Source of the DNA: Struthidea cinerea
Lineage: Eukaryota; Chordata; Aves; Passeriformes; Corcoracidae
Direction: 5' to 3'
Assembly (NCBI GenBank): GCA_013397865.1
Contig: VZTI01003941.1
Coordinates: forward strand, 531,649 to 595,648
Length of the DNA: 64,000 nucleotides
Part shown: positions 23,401 through 36,837 of the stretch, piece after piece
How positions within the stretch are numbered: the first letter of the stretch is position 1
Layout: each line of letters begins with the position of its first letter
Translations under genes and position numbers: made by a program
The notes under the pieces: generated by a model
Database searches by the model: none
Told to the model about the DNA's origin: nothing
Seen by the model: the letters and a program-made list of their open reading frames with translations, nothing else

Positions 23401-26221
23401 GAATATTTCTGATGTATTTATCATCAGTGATTTAGATTTTCCAAGCACGTGAACTTCTCATGAAAATAGAGTAATTTTGGAACCATCTTTTAAATTTAAA
23501 ATGCCACCTCCCCTGAAATGCAGCCTTTTCTCATTTAAAACTAAATTTACTTGAAATTCCTTATATGGCAATGTTTTAGTACCATCCAGAAGTCTTCAGT
23601 TGTGGAATAAGGCTAGACTGTACGTAGGCACCAGCTTTTGGGGCAACACAAAAAATTATATCAAGCTTATTGTGTTATTTTATGCAGTCCTCAAAAACGA
23701 GAGTCACTGCAACTGTAAGTGCTCAGTTTGAATAAAGAGTCTCTACCTGTTTGGCAAGACCCTATTATGTTCCGAATACATTGTTGGCCTGGTCATAGTC
23801 TCTTGATAATGAACTGCATAAAGCAAGGATTAATTCATTGTTAACTGCTTTATCTCAAACTATGCAGACATTGCAAATTCATTTGCATTTCAAAGCACGG
23901 ATTTGCTCAAAATATTCATGTTGGCTTGAGAACACCTGCTTTTCAGATGCAGCAAATAAGGTACACACTGTTTCTGAAAGGCAAGTTTCAATCTTATAAT
24001 GAAATTCAGTGTATCAGAAACCAAAGTATGGAAAAAAGCAATAGTAAATAACAGCAGTTTTGAAATGTGTAAGCAGCATTCTAGAGGTATTTTTTTTTAC
24101 CTCCATGCTAATGCACAGTCATATATTGGAGGTTGAGGCTTTTGCCAGGCCTGGAGTCACTTCAGCAACAGGGCAGAAGCTTCAGCAAGAGGGGAGAAGC
24201 ATGGGGTTTGCAGTGCTCTCACATGACTGGCACCTCACTGAGGAGGTGCCCAAAGAGCAGCTGTAGAGAAATGTTCTGCCTCACAACTCCCCATCTTCCT
24301 CGTACATGAAGACAACACATTAAAGGAATAAGAAAAAAAAATGCAAAGAGTTTTTCAAGCAGTACTGGCAGAAATGTAGAAAACAGCCGAAAACCTTAAA
24401 GCCTTCTATATGGTATGCATAGGAAGCACAGAGGGGAGGAGTGCCAGGGCATCTGGAAATGATCTGGCTGAATTTTTAAAAGCCTGTAAGTAACCATAAG
24501 GAAATGTTTGACTCTAAAATGTAGAATGACACAGTGGGTATTGAATTTTTCAAGAATCCAGAAAACTTAAATTCTGTCTTTTCTGAAGGGTTTATTTGAA
24601 CATTGATATATAAATAAAATTATCTGAGTTTTACATCTTAACTATGGAAAAAATAGGTGTTTTTAAATTACACACAATTTTATTTAATCTGTATATGTGT
24701 ATTGAGAGGGGGATGTGATGGCTGAACACCAAGAGGTGATAGTATCTCTGATATTTGGTTAGAAGAATTCTGTCTTTCTTTTTGGGACACTGCTTAAATT
24801 TTGCAGTTAACTCTAATGTGCTTCATTTACCCCTTTCTGAAGCAGGTATATTTATCTCAAGAAGAAAAACAAAGCTTAACCATTTATGTTTAATGGATAC
24901 TTGGATAGAAGGTATTACACATATATACACTTCTGCGAGTAGAGAGTGAACACCATTTTTAATAAAGCCAGTGTTGTAATTGTCACTGCCAACCAAAAGA
25001 AGCTGCCCAAAATGCAGCTGGGAAGCCACAACAACGCTCACACATGCAATGACATAATCCTTTGCAATAACTTTAGTGAATTGAAGAGAGATGTCTGCAA
25101 TAGCTTTCTTGCTTGCACGTGTGAAAAACATTAACTATTTGAATGTACCAACTTAAATACTGCCCATGTAGAATCATAACAGTTTTGAGGGAAACATACC
25201 ATTGAACTGATTGTTCAAATCTAAGAGGGTTCAAGAGACATTTCAGCTGATGCCTGGTTGGAGAGTTAGAAATCTTAAAAATGGACTTCCAAATATAAGA
25301 TTTAAAAACTAAATTCTCCTGACCATCCAGAAATTTTCCCTCACAAGGAAGTTCTCATGGATCTCCTCCATTTGTCCCTCAAACTTTCACTTGGGTCACA
25401 AATTTGTGAGATTATTGCAGCTCCAGGAGAAAAACTATGGATGTAGATAAGATTCCTCCCATCAAAACTGGGGCTGTGGGCACCTGCATTACAAGGACAG
25501 CAGACTGTGGCTATTTGGAAGCACTTTTTCTGCACAGCCTTCTGCAAGAGCCTTTATCTTCAGATATGAGACAGAGAGAATGAGCTGACCATTTCTCATT
25601 GTTTCCCATAATTCACCTCACTGAAAGGCCCAAATTTTAATGTAGTGATTCAAAAACTATATTTCCACAAGTAATCCCACAACCACTCTGACCTTCTGAA
25701 TTTGAAGGCATGATAGCAGACAAACATGAAAAGAAATATGTCTTTAGTGAGGAAGTATATTTGTATTCTAAGGGGACAAGGGGTTTGTTACTTTTTTCTT
25801 TAATGACATCAGTTGATTGTAGATAATTTCCTGAGGTCCCTACCAAAAGATATTATCTTGTGATTCTGTGTTTCTATTAATAATGGCTAGAACTAGAGTT
25901 CTCCAAAAATATTTCTGTCTTGTGAGGGCAAAATTAAATCTAAAAAAAAAAATACAACCTTACAAGTTGTCTTAAAAGCAGTCTTAAAAACTCTGACAAA
26001 AAGGACAGTTAGAATACCTTTTATTGATTTTTTTCCTAAATGATATGTAGGAAATAATTCAGGGTTGCTGAACAAAATCCAGTGAGATTAAACTTTTCTA
26101 AAAGTTTCGCAAGTTAGAAGTTTACTATTCAGCGTTGTTTTAAAAATTAATCCATCGCCATTCCATTTTTTCAAAACAAATTTCTTTTTCATTTGTCTTA
26201 ACATTCTGAAACTGGAAGATG
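20470..26221. other. Long spacer, no recognised gene
   Basis: About 5.7 kb of AT-rich DNA. Frames of 60-102 codons on both strands, no known domain, no RNA gene, no clear mobile element. A GC-richer patch at 22850-23180 has only a handful of CpG and no promoter-like organisation that I can see. Confidence 0.5.
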
Positions 26222-26412
26222 TTTTTGCTGGGATGAGGTAGACTGCCCATCACGTGAAGATTTCCCATCCGGATTGGAGGTTTCTCTGACAGACAGACTG
26301 CAGTTCAAGCAGGCATTGGTGCTAAAGGAGTTACTGGGTGAGACGGATTGACTGAGTCAAGCAGGTCAGACTACATAATTATAGTGACACCTTTGGCCTT
26401 AAAAATCTGTCT
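26222..26412 (+). repeat. Ancient CR1 3'-UTR relic
   Basis: The block GAGTTACTGGGTGAGACGGA, then CAAGCAGGTCAGACTACATA and the closing TTTGGCCTTAAAAATCT resembles the 3' UTR end of old CR1 subfamilies (canonical ending ...CTTCTGGCCTTAAAATCTATG). Divergence is high and the terminal repeat is lost. Assignment rests on the order of these blocks. Confidence 0.55.
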
Positions 26413-28979
26413 CTACCTGCATAAAGAATGCATCAAGCATTATACATGGTACTCAACAATGATATGATTAATTAGCTCTGATTTTCATTACATGTGCTAG
26501 TCTATACTTACTAAAGTTACTCCTTCATAAAGGTATGATGTTTGGAAAATTGAGGTTATCAAGAAAAATGTGAGTCAATGTGTTGCACAGGATTCACATT
26601 CATGAGCTGGATGATAATTTTCTGAGTGGTCTTCTCTTTTTCAGTTGTTTTTATCCTTTTCTTCTACCCTCAGCTACTGAAAAGTAGAGACCAGGATCAG
26701 CTAATAGAAATTTTTTCATGTAGAAAGTCTCATTTCTTTTTCTCTGTTCCAGTCTTTCTCCAAGTTCTGAAAGGGACTCAGTGTTTACCCACCAATGTAA
26801 TTATCCATGTCCTCAAAAGAGTTCACAGCTCATTTAATCATGAAACACAAGAGTTAGACTTTCAAAAATGTCTCTTTGCATAATCATGTTTTGAAAATCT
26901 TATCTTTATAGACATGTCTGTGCTTTGAGTTCAGCAAAGGTGAAAGGATTAGGAAGACGGGAATTAAAAACGTAGATGAAATGCCTCTAACAAGAAATAA
27001 CAATTTTTGAAGGTAGGGGAGGAAGAAAGTTCTGTGGAGAAACCACCCCGCCACCAGACAGAGACACAGAAACTGGGAGGTGTGAAATGCACAAGAGCAC
27101 TCTGCTAAGCCTTGCAGAGGCTGCTGTGAGCATGAAGACTTGTTTGGTGCTCATTTTTCTGGAAAAAAAATGAGCAGCACCACAGAGGTATTCTCCAGAC
27201 TTTTCTGAAATGCCAAAACCAAGTTTGGCATTACTATTTCAAATAAAAGTAAGTTACAGAGAAAGGCTGGTCAACTCATGTAGTCAGAAATGAAAATCAA
27301 TGGTTTCCATTAAAGACACTGGCAAAGTTTAGGTAGATTTCAGTAGGAAAGAAGGATGCCAGTGATCACAGTATTTCAGTATGTGCTTCAACAGAAATAA
27401 CTCCTTGCAAAAGATATTTTAATAGAAAATATCTGAAACCAAATAGAAACACCAGCATGAAGAACCTCTTGGAAAAATGCAGGGGAAAAAAAGGGTCTAA
27501 TATGATAACTTTAAGTTTTTTTCTAAATATCAGCCCACATCACAAAATCTTCTGCTTCTGCTGGAAAAGCATAGAATTGCCTCTCTGAGGACAAAAAAAA
27601 AAGCCTACAAACCAACACAACCAAACCAAAGCAAAACAAACCAAAAACCCATCAAAAAATGAAAGGAAAGAAGGAACGAAGCATGGTGCCAGGAGATATT
27701 AGGAATTATGCCTGGAATCTTTAAACCTGCCAAGAGGGTGCTTGATGTACCAGAAGGGTGTTCAATGGCATCTGGCATGTGGCCTTCCAATACTAGGAGG
27801 GTGCAATCCTGCTCCAGAGATACAATGAAAAGGTTTGACATTTATTTCAGTGGAGTCCAGTAAAAATCAAGGTCCAGATCACCCCCATTCCACCCATGGA
27901 ATTTAAGCACCAATCTCCAGTTAATGTCACAGAAATCAAAAGCTTCTCTGTGATATTACCTAAACCTGGAGACTTTTGAAACTTATTGGAATCTTCCTGA
28001 TCAACCCGAAAATTCCGAAGGTTCCTCAGCTTGTGTTCCTACATGCTTTCAGGGGCACCTGGCTGGGGATTTGGCACTGATTCCTACTTCAGGGCCACTG
28101 TGATGAAAAGTTCAGGTTGAGAAGTGCCTGAGGCTGCAGCTTTGTATTGTTTTTTGTTTAATTTGGTGGTGCAGATGGCTGAGGAAATTCCTCCCCCATC
28201 TGTCATTCCTACCCCAGCATTGCAATTTGTTTTCAGTTGCTCTCTTGCAACTGTCTGTGGGCTTTACAGTAAGTGGGACTTTTACATTGACCTCTCTTTG
28301 GAAAAAAAAATTTAAAAATAAGTGCTTCAATATAGCTCACTTTTGCAGTCTGGCTTACAGCTTTGCTCCATGTGAAATTACATCAGAAAATTGGAGCAGG
28401 CAAAAGTCTAAGATGCTGAAGCAGAAACACAGTGGCAGGAGGGATGCAAACATGGTCAACAGCTTTTGCCATGGAAGGGGGTCACAGCACAGGTCCCCTG
28501 AGGGACACAGCTCACCAGCTGTACTCTCAGCATGCCAAATTCCTTCTGTCAGCTGCAGGCACCTTGCCCCCAACCCACTTTTTGTGCAACAGTCATGAGC
28601 ATCGATTTTGCAGCCATCAGGTACCTATGTGTGGGGTTTAGGCCTTGCCTAGCACGATGGAACTTAAGACACAGATTTTGTAAAATACTGGAATAAGCAG
28701 GTGCAAGGTCATGTCCAACTTGTTGAACTGAAAGTTTAGTTGCTTCTATTTTTTAATAACGGTTGTGCAGTGTAAAAGGGGAGTAACAATGAAACTGTAG
28801 CCCAACCCTGCTGGAACTGCAAAGGGGTCAAGACAATGTGGCAGGGTGGAATTTTTATTTTTTTAAAAGCCCTGAATTTTACCTCTGCAAATTATCATAA
28901 AGCAAATGCTGCTTTCTGAGCTATTTTCTCTTTGCAGAACTACTTTTATGGTAAAGTTTAAGTCAACACTAAGACCAGT
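26413..28979. other. Spacer, no recognised gene
   Basis: No gene recognised. An A-rich simple tract lies at 27593-27660. Overlapping frames of 63-123 codons at 28112-28641 occur on both strands and show no motif. Confidence 0.5.
27593..27660. repeat. A-rich (CCAAA-type) simple tract
   Basis: An A run followed by CCAAACCAAAG-like units with almost no T or G; the same composition as the larger block at 15.4 kb but shorter. Confidence 0.8.
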
Positions 28980-29525
28980 TGTTGGTTTTGTCTTGGTCAG
29001 AGTTAGTTTTCTTCACAGTGGCTAGTATGAGGTTATGTGGTGGAGTAGTGCTGAACACAGGGTTGGTAATATAGAGATGGTTTTGTTATCGATGAGCAGA
29101 GCTAAGGCCTTTTCTGGTTTTCATACTGCCATGCTGCTGAGGAAGTTGGGGGTACATGAGACGTTGGGAGGAGCTGGGACAGATGACCCAAAGGGATATT
29201 CCATACTAGATGACATCATGCTCAGTGTGGGGGAGGAAGGAGAAAGGGGGGATGTGTGTAGTGATGGTGTTTGTCTTCCCAAGTCACCATTACATGTGAT
29301 GGGGCCCTGCTCTCCTGGAGATGACAGAACACCTGCCTGTCCTTGGGAAGCAGTGATTTGATTTGTTTAGCTCGTGTGTGTTTTTGCTTTCCCTATTAAA
29401 CTGTCTTTATCTCAACACGAGTTCTCTAACTTTTACCTTTTCAATTCTTTCCCCAGTCCTGCTGGTGGAGGAGTGAGTGAGCAGCTCTGTGGTGCTTGGC
29501 TGCCGGCTGGAGTTAAACCATGACA
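28980..29525 (+). mobile_element. Solo LTR of an avian ERVL-type retrovirus
   Basis: The element starts TGTTGGTTTTG and ends AAACCATGACA. It contains the ordered blocks I associate with a common bird LTR: CACAGTGGCTAGTATGAGG, TGCTGAACACAGGGTTG, GATATTCCATACTAGATGAC, GGTGTTTGTCTTCCCAAGTC, CTGGAGATGACAGAACACC, and CTATTAAACTGTCTTTATCT with ATTAAA (29395-29400) as poly(A) signal. A clear target-site duplication was not found (CCAGT against GAGCA). No internal retroviral genes adjoin it, so it is a solo LTR. The 108-codon frame at 29035-29361 lies wholly inside the LTR and is not a gene. Confidence 0.85.
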
Positions 29526-32500
29526 GAGCAAAATAACTATTTCTTTGTATCTGGAATATGAAAAAAATTATATTTAAAAAATTAGGCTCATTAATGTAGT
29601 TTTGCCCTTCCTATGGCAGCCAAAGGTCTTAACAGCAGTAAAATATAAGACCACATGTGAGGCTTCCCCTACCGACAACTCAAAAAAATTACTTATCTTA
29701 ATGGGGCACAAGAATGAACAGAAAGTGGGAAATGTCTGAAATCACGTTCTCTGGTGAGTTACCCTATGCTAAACACAGGCTATAAATGCCTTGCAGCAGA
29801 CTGATTTGAATGTTTCCATGTACTGCTGCCTTCCAGGTGAATACTTTCTGGCACAAAAAGTAGGTTAGAATGAAAACAGATTTGAGAAGCATGGCCTTTG
29901 TGTTGAGTTGCACAGTTTAATGTGCCAAACTGTGCTTTCAGGCAAGTATTTTTAGGTCCAAGTTTGGTTCACTTCAAATGGAGATGGACTTGCAGTTGGC
30001 ATGAAAGATGCTGACACAAGGCAGTAAATGATAGCCAGAGACAAAATCAGGAGTTTTCTATTTAGAAGATCGCGCAGCACTTCATGGAAGAGAAACATCC
30101 ACCTTAAGGACCAGAGGCAGAATTGTCTATCTCTGACAATTATCTCCAGTGCCTTGTCAGGGTAAGCCATGCAAACATCTCTGGATGGCATCTTGCTTGT
30201 TTTTTTTCCTGCGGTGTTTGCCTAAGATATATCATGCGGCATGAGAGTAGAGAAAGAGAGAAACAACCCCACTTTTGAAATAATTGAAAATTCCCAGAGC
30301 TCTTCAGGATATTGGGTGATGTTATCCGGGCGTGTTTGTCTGAGGGTAGTTGTTTTTCTCGGAGGAAGCAGGGAAGTTAATTAGACTTTACTGAAGTAAC
30401 AATGAAGATTTAAATCTCCCTACTTCGCTATTCATGAGCAAATAGATGGTTGAACCTGATCTCACTGGGGCAACTCACACATGCATCTGGTAGCTTCTAC
30501 TTCAGCAGATTCTTAGCAGTTTTTCAGTCAAAATTTTCATACTTCTTTCGGAGCCTGCTATTGATCTGGATAATCTAAATGTTTTTTTATATGTACATGT
30601 ATGCACTTAGAAAATAATTGACTGAGGGAACGACTATATGTATTTTTATTCTGTGGACATATGACAGTATTTTGGTTTTAGTTCTTTCGGATTAGCATTA
30701 CATATTAAAATGCAGCTGATGGTAACAGAAAGTACTGTTCAGTATTTTATTGTTTTCTATCACTTCTTCCTTACAGTGCAGAATCTGATCCTAGCCTGGG
30801 AAGGAGCCCAAGGGTGACCTGCACAACATTTCCCACAGGACAAAAACCTGAGTCATGTCATCAAGGTGGCAGAAAAGGTCCCTGCATCACAGAGGCACAT
30901 TAAGACAAGTCACCTTTCCTTAATTTCAAGCTAGGGTGATTTGCTGACTAATAAAGTCCTGCTTCATATATTCAGTGTGTAGAGGACAAACTGCCACGCA
31001 ATGTACAAATTACACCTTTCTCTGGCTGACATGCACAAACATAATCTGCTGGCTGCTGGTTTGGAGGAGCTCATTACTGATGTTCGTGCTAGTAACTGGC
31101 CAGTTAGAAATTTTTCAGGGAAATATTTTTGTGTCAGAGAAGTGCTGATGCACCAAGGTGGATCCTCTTACAGGGAAATTCTGAGCTAGACAGAAGTTTC
31201 CATGAGAAGGGATGCTCAGATGCACTCAGCTGTCTTGTCAAAGTCAAACCTTAAGAGAGAGGGAGAAGCTTTGTCACTTCACCCTCTCTCACCCTCAGGC
31301 CATGAGCTGACACCTTGCAAACCCTTGTGTCTGCCCGGGCCTCTGGGAGCAGGCACACAGCAAGGCCCCAGGACGGAGCAGGGCTCCACCTCCTCCATGG
31401 GTCTGCAGGGTCCATCCGAGGGCCTTCCCCCAGTGCTGAGCCACCTCCTGCACCCCCATACACTGACCTTGCTGGGGAGCCCAGCAGTATCCATGAAAAA
31501 ACGTCCTGAATGTGTCATAAGGAGGAGACCCAGAACTTTTCCAAAATATCCATAAAACAGGGAAACAGATTCTTGTTCTGCTGTTACCCACAGTTTATGG
31601 AACAGATTAGCCATGGTGGTTCATACCAGACAACCCCTCCCAAGACATCCAGCCAGGCAGTAACACTTGGTATTGCCTTACATTTAATGAACATTTTGCA
31701 TGGGGCTCTTTAGGCAAGCTAGACTTTTAAAATTAGACTTTCAGTCCACACAGGAGATTGAATAATTCATTTTGTTACTACATAAATGGCAGTTTACTAA
31801 TTTCAGTTCCTGAACTTGAGTGTCATAAAGAACCTTCTGGACCATTTCTCAGCAGTCCCTCCCCACAGAGTTCTGTGGAGGCACAGATATTCCCTTCCCT
31901 GGCTCCAACCATCACAGCCGTTTCTCATATATGTGTGTATTAATATAGACATACAGAGCACAGGCAGGGACACATCACTACACAGAAACAGCTTGGCATA
32001 CTGTATGCGGGTGGGGAGTTAAAGTAGCAAAGAGATGGTATGAATATACAATTTGGGTCCTTTTAGAAACATTCCAGACTAACAGTTTCAGATGTAGAGC
32101 GTGGCTGTGATTTTTGTTTAATTTCCCCCCCCCCCCACTATTGCCATAATTCTAGAAGCACATAAAAAATTCTAAATTAAAGAAAAATAAAAATCAGAAA
32201 GGTGATTTTTGTTAGCAAATGGCAACCTGATACTCTTCACTGACACATCCTACATTCACTGTGATTTCTCCGAAGCTGTAGCACTTGTAGTGCACGGGCT
32301 TTTTCACGTTTCCTTCCCACAAAGGACTCCTTCACGCTAAAATCCGCAGTGCTGTGACCTGGACTTGCAACTGGGTCACTGGTAAATCTTCTCTACACCC
32401 AGGACCTCAAGGCAACATGCGATGCAAACTTGATAATTTATGAGCCCCAGATCTGACTTGACCGTGGCTCCTGGATCCTTAGCAAGAGGGTTAGATCTCC

Positions 32501-35500
32501 CAGGAACCCTCAGGGTGAATCCAGGCTGTAAGGAGTTTATAGTCTCGCATACATGGTCAGAAGCTTGTAAGGTCAGCTTTTTTCCATGATCTTCATTCTC
32601 CTTCCAACATTTGGAATTCCTGGGTCAGTCTTCCAAAGTTTATAGTTCCAGGGTAAATCTGGCAGGAAAATCCCCCCTCTGGGTGTCATGGGGCCTTCAG
32701 ACTCTAAGACCAGCCATCCTCCCCTTTAGTAGCAGCAAAATTAGAAATGCAATCTGCAGAAAGGTTTCAGCAGCGTGCATCCCCTCAGAACAAATAGCAT
32801 CTTTCAGAATTTGGATGTTACTATGTCTTTTTTTCAGATTACTCGAAATAAGCACATTGGAATTGCCCAGTTGCAGATTCCGCTGGCTGCTCTGCATGCC
32901 CAGTCACAAGCTGTGCTGGAGCAGTGAGGTTTTGGTGTGGAACCTCTAGTCAGCTCCATGGCGTGCATATTGGTTCTGTTTCCAGGGCGAGCCCGTGGCA
33001 TTCCTTTGGGACAAAAAGACACAAGAAGCACTGTTGGAGGCATGCACTGAGCCTGCTCCAGCCTCTGATGGGCCCAAAGTAGTGACTGGGCCTTTGGACA
33101 GCTTCAAACCATATGTGTCCTGGTGATATTCAGCCCAGACTAAATTTAGTCCAAAGTAAAGCCCCTGGACCACATGTGGTGCAGATGCAGGGGCTTCAGC
33201 AGCAAGGGCTTTGATCCACAGGTCTGCTTTTATTGTGCTGAATTGCATACAAATATAGATAAATTCTTAGAGTATTACAAATATAGATAAAATCTTAGAG
33301 TACTGAAAGTTAGTCTGCACGGAAAATGTCCAGGTTTGGCAAATCTGATCAGTTGTAATCTGTCAGTCTTTCAAAGCTCATATATAAAGTGTAGCGGAGA
33401 GTTCACCTCTTGAAAAAAAAAAGTGATTTTTATTACCCATGGTGTAATTTATTTTTTTTCTGCATGTCAGATGAATAAAAAGGATCATTCTCCCAATGGT
33501 AGCGTTATCCACTGAGATAAAGCAGATCCAGATTCTGTCTAACTTCAGATAAAAAACATTTTAAAAACTTTTTTCTTTTTTTTTTAAATTTGAATTACAG
33601 TGCTCACCTATCATCTTGGGCAAAAGTACACATTTGTTAATAGGAAATGTTCAGAGTCAAAATCCCTGTGTGAAGTGCCTCATTTTCTACATTCATAAAG
33701 AAGTATGTTGGCAAAATGATTTTCTAAAATTACCTTTTGGGAAACCATATTTATTTATGTCCTGTTTATGTCCTGTATAAATAAACACTATTTATTTATA
33801 AATGTTTTATTTTAAATGTTTTGTTATCCATTTAAGGAGTATAATGCATGTGACACAAGCTGAAGACTGTATACCTTTGAAGGATTAAATTAAAGAAATT
33901 AAAAAGATGGGAAATGCAAGTACCAAGCCCCACAGCACTTCAGTGCCCACTCCAGGGCAGTGGCAGTGGCTGATAGATTCACTAAGCACCTGCCATGAGG
34001 TACCAACTTTCCTCCATCCTTCCTGTGGGTCATCCCTGGGCTGTTGTTCCCTCACATTCATCCTCTAAGGTTTGTACTGAGTATGCCAGGTCATTCTCAG
34101 ATCAGCGGGATATGACAAAAAAATGTTTAAGTGCTGCCTTGAGACATTTGGCAAGCAAATGAGCCTGATTTGTGAATGAGTAAAAAAAATGAAATTGAAG
34201 ATAAATCATAATTTGCAAATTGTTTGTTCAAAGTCACCACTGCCTATTTCTGGAGAGCAAATATTTTTAAAAAGATTCAGAACTCCCGGAAGTTATTCAC
34301 ACAACCCAGAAATCATTCGTATTACCAAAGAACGTTACTGCAACAGCTACTCTAGTCAGCTGAATTTATCATTACTGCAGTCTGTAGGCATGCACAGCGG
34401 TCATAGCTTTGCAGTGTGGGAATAAATGCAAACAAATGTAACACAGACAAGGTCAGCTAACATTTTAGTAATGTGATTTGTCTCTGAACTCATAACAACT
34501 TGGAGTGATTTCCAATAGAAGCCAATGCAAAACATAAGATATCTATTTTGTCTGAGTTAAAACATGGGAATACAAATACTTCAGCTATTATATTCCAGGG
34601 AAAGGCGAGGACAATTAGTCAGGAAAATTTAAACAGCATGAAGTTGTGGGCAAAACTAGTGTCATACCAGACTGCATTAACAGAAGCATACACAGTTTAT
34701 AATGCAGATGAAATCCTCTTGATACTCTCTGCAGAACAGCTAAGGCTTCAACCAAGCACCTATTCAATTTTTGTATTCAAGGAATACAAGTACCCATCAC
34801 AGAGAGCTCAGGTGGGAGCAGCAGAAATTATGAGAGTTGTGACCATGTTGCATGATATACAACTATTGCCCGACATGAATGGGATTGCTTAATCTGAAAA
34901 AAAAGGATTGTTAAGAATTTTTAAATGTGTAGTAGGTTACTGTGAAAAGAAAGAGAAAAATGAATTTCTTTGTATCCTTGGTAAACACAGTAAAAAGGAT
35001 ACAAGCTTAAGATCAAACATTCGGGAAAGCTTTCTAGGAACAGTGCAGCATTGAAAGTGATAATGTGGAAAGATTGAGGAATATGCGCCCAGCAACAGTT
35101 TGTAAGAACATAATGGGTAAGTGTAGGCTATGAGTGACAGGAGAATGACATCCTGCCTTGGGACAGGTGAACTGGCTAGATGGCTTCTCCAGAATCACTC
35201 CGTATGACTGTCTCTTTCCTTGATTCTTTTCCTTAAGACCACCATAACCAAAATTTGCTGACTCCTCTCTCAAGTGCACCAGCTGCAGTCCAAAGCATTG
35301 TCAACAGAAAGGGGCCAGTGTTAGTGCAGCATCACTTACAACATAAACCACAAGTCCTAGAGAATGAAAGTCTTAGGGGCATGGGTAACAATTTCCAGGA
35401 TGTTTTCATCATGAGAACTGAAAATTGTGTGGTTTTAAGTCCTGATCTTTTAGCTTCTGTACCTCATAAACAAACAAGGCTAAAACAAAATTCCCCACTT

Positions 35501-36800
35501 TGCTCCCCTCTTTGGGAAAGGAGCCTTGAAACCTTCACTTGATACTTAGCTTTCAGATAGTCTTTGACTCTGTGCAACTTTTGGCTTGAAAGCTCTGGGA
35601 AGAGCACCTGACTTCAAAGCAGATTTATTGTCATTCAGCTGCTAGGTGGAAGTTCAGTGTAGCTATGCATAATACACAGCACTGAAATCTTTGATCTTTT
35701 GTATTTCTGTTCACATTTACAGTTGTGGAAGTTATACATACAATTTATTTCAGATGCTTATGAAACTGTTTCCTTCAGCCTTCAGGGATATTTTCTTAAT
35801 GCAAATGTATTCACTTGTTGTCATATTTCTTGATTTGGAATTGCTTTCCACAGACTGTCTCTGAAAAATAATGAGCACACACACTTTATTATTAAAATCA
35901 CCCACACCCATTACCATTAGCAATGGAAGTTAGTGTCAGGGTTTTCTGACCGACAGTAATGTGTGAATTCATAACAAGATGTAGTACAGTCAGATTTTAG
36001 CATCCTGTCAAACATGTAAGTAGAATTTAATGTATTCAAATCCATGTTTTACAGTGCTCAAGTTTACAAGCTTATTAGCATTGATGGTATGATTATATAA
36101 ACCTTTTCAGCTATTTGTACTGTAAAATAGTGAGAAAAACTATTTGATAATTAATTACATATTCTTTCAAAAAGCTCTCTGTCTATTTCCATTTCTCCCT
36201 CTCTCCCTAATTCTGTATAAGGTTAATTTATTTTTTTCTGTACATTAATATTCTTCAGTTCCTATTATATTACTACTACTGTCACCAGTTACACTGAACA
36301 GCTGAACCTGAATATGAAATGACATATTTTTTTTCAAATCAGTAAGAGTGCAACTACAATTAAGTTTCCTTGAAGGAAAAATACAGTCTGTCCACCTCCT
36401 TTATGAGGTTCATGGCTATTCAGGTAGCAAATGTTGACAAGTATGTTTCTTTTCATTATGTGTTGCTTTATAAAAACTGGAGATTTTCCGGTAATTTGTG
36501 GAGCTTGTGGCATGTTCTTATTGCCTCAGATACGGATTACTGTAACAGGCTGCCCTGGTGCTTAGTGTAAGAACATATGGGGATAGCCTTTCTTGTTAGA
36601 TAAGGCTCCTTTCTTATATTAATATGCACTGACATCAAGTTGGTTTTTGGGCAGAGTTTAAGACGACAGTTTTGGTCTGTTGTATTCAGTCCTAACTATG
36701 TGAAATAATTCCATCACTAGTATTATCACCAATATAACTGAAGCCACATCCCTCAGTTTAAATGAGAAATATTCTTCATCCAGTGTCCTGAAGGCTGGAA
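29526..36800. other. Long spacer, no recognised gene
   Basis: About 7.3 kb without a recognisable gene. It contains a C run of 12 (32125-32136), a 28-bp tandem duplication (33249-33304), and overlapping frames at 31202-31614 that come from a GC-richer patch. Protein-like open stretches behind acceptor-like sites at 32838-32927 and 32986-33126 are discussed as findings. The 114-codon frame at 34548-34892 has no motif I recognise. Confidence 0.5.
33249..33304. repeat. 28-bp tandem duplication, two copies
   Basis: ACAAATATAGATAAATTCTT continued by AGAGTATT is repeated directly as a near-identical unit beginning at 33277 with a few substitutions. It is a small local slippage-type duplication. 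Confidence 0.9.
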
Positions 36801-36837
36801 TTTGTTTGTTTGTTTGTTTGTTTGTTTGTTTGTTTTT
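36801..36837. repeat. (TTTG)8 microsatellite
   Basis: Eight perfect TTTG units from 36801 to 36832 followed by TTTTT. The minus strand reads CAAA repeats. Likely length-polymorphic. Confidence 0.98.

Noticed and set aside
29035..29361. 108-codon frame
   Set aside because: Lies entirely within the solo LTR at 28980-29525, which is noncoding.
31202..31614. Frames of 98-117 codons on both strands
   Set aside because: Four mutually overlapping readings of a GC-richer patch with no motif or splice context.
34548..34892. 114-codon plus-strand frame
   Set aside because: No recognisable domain, no clear start context or splice sites; kept only as part of the spacer.
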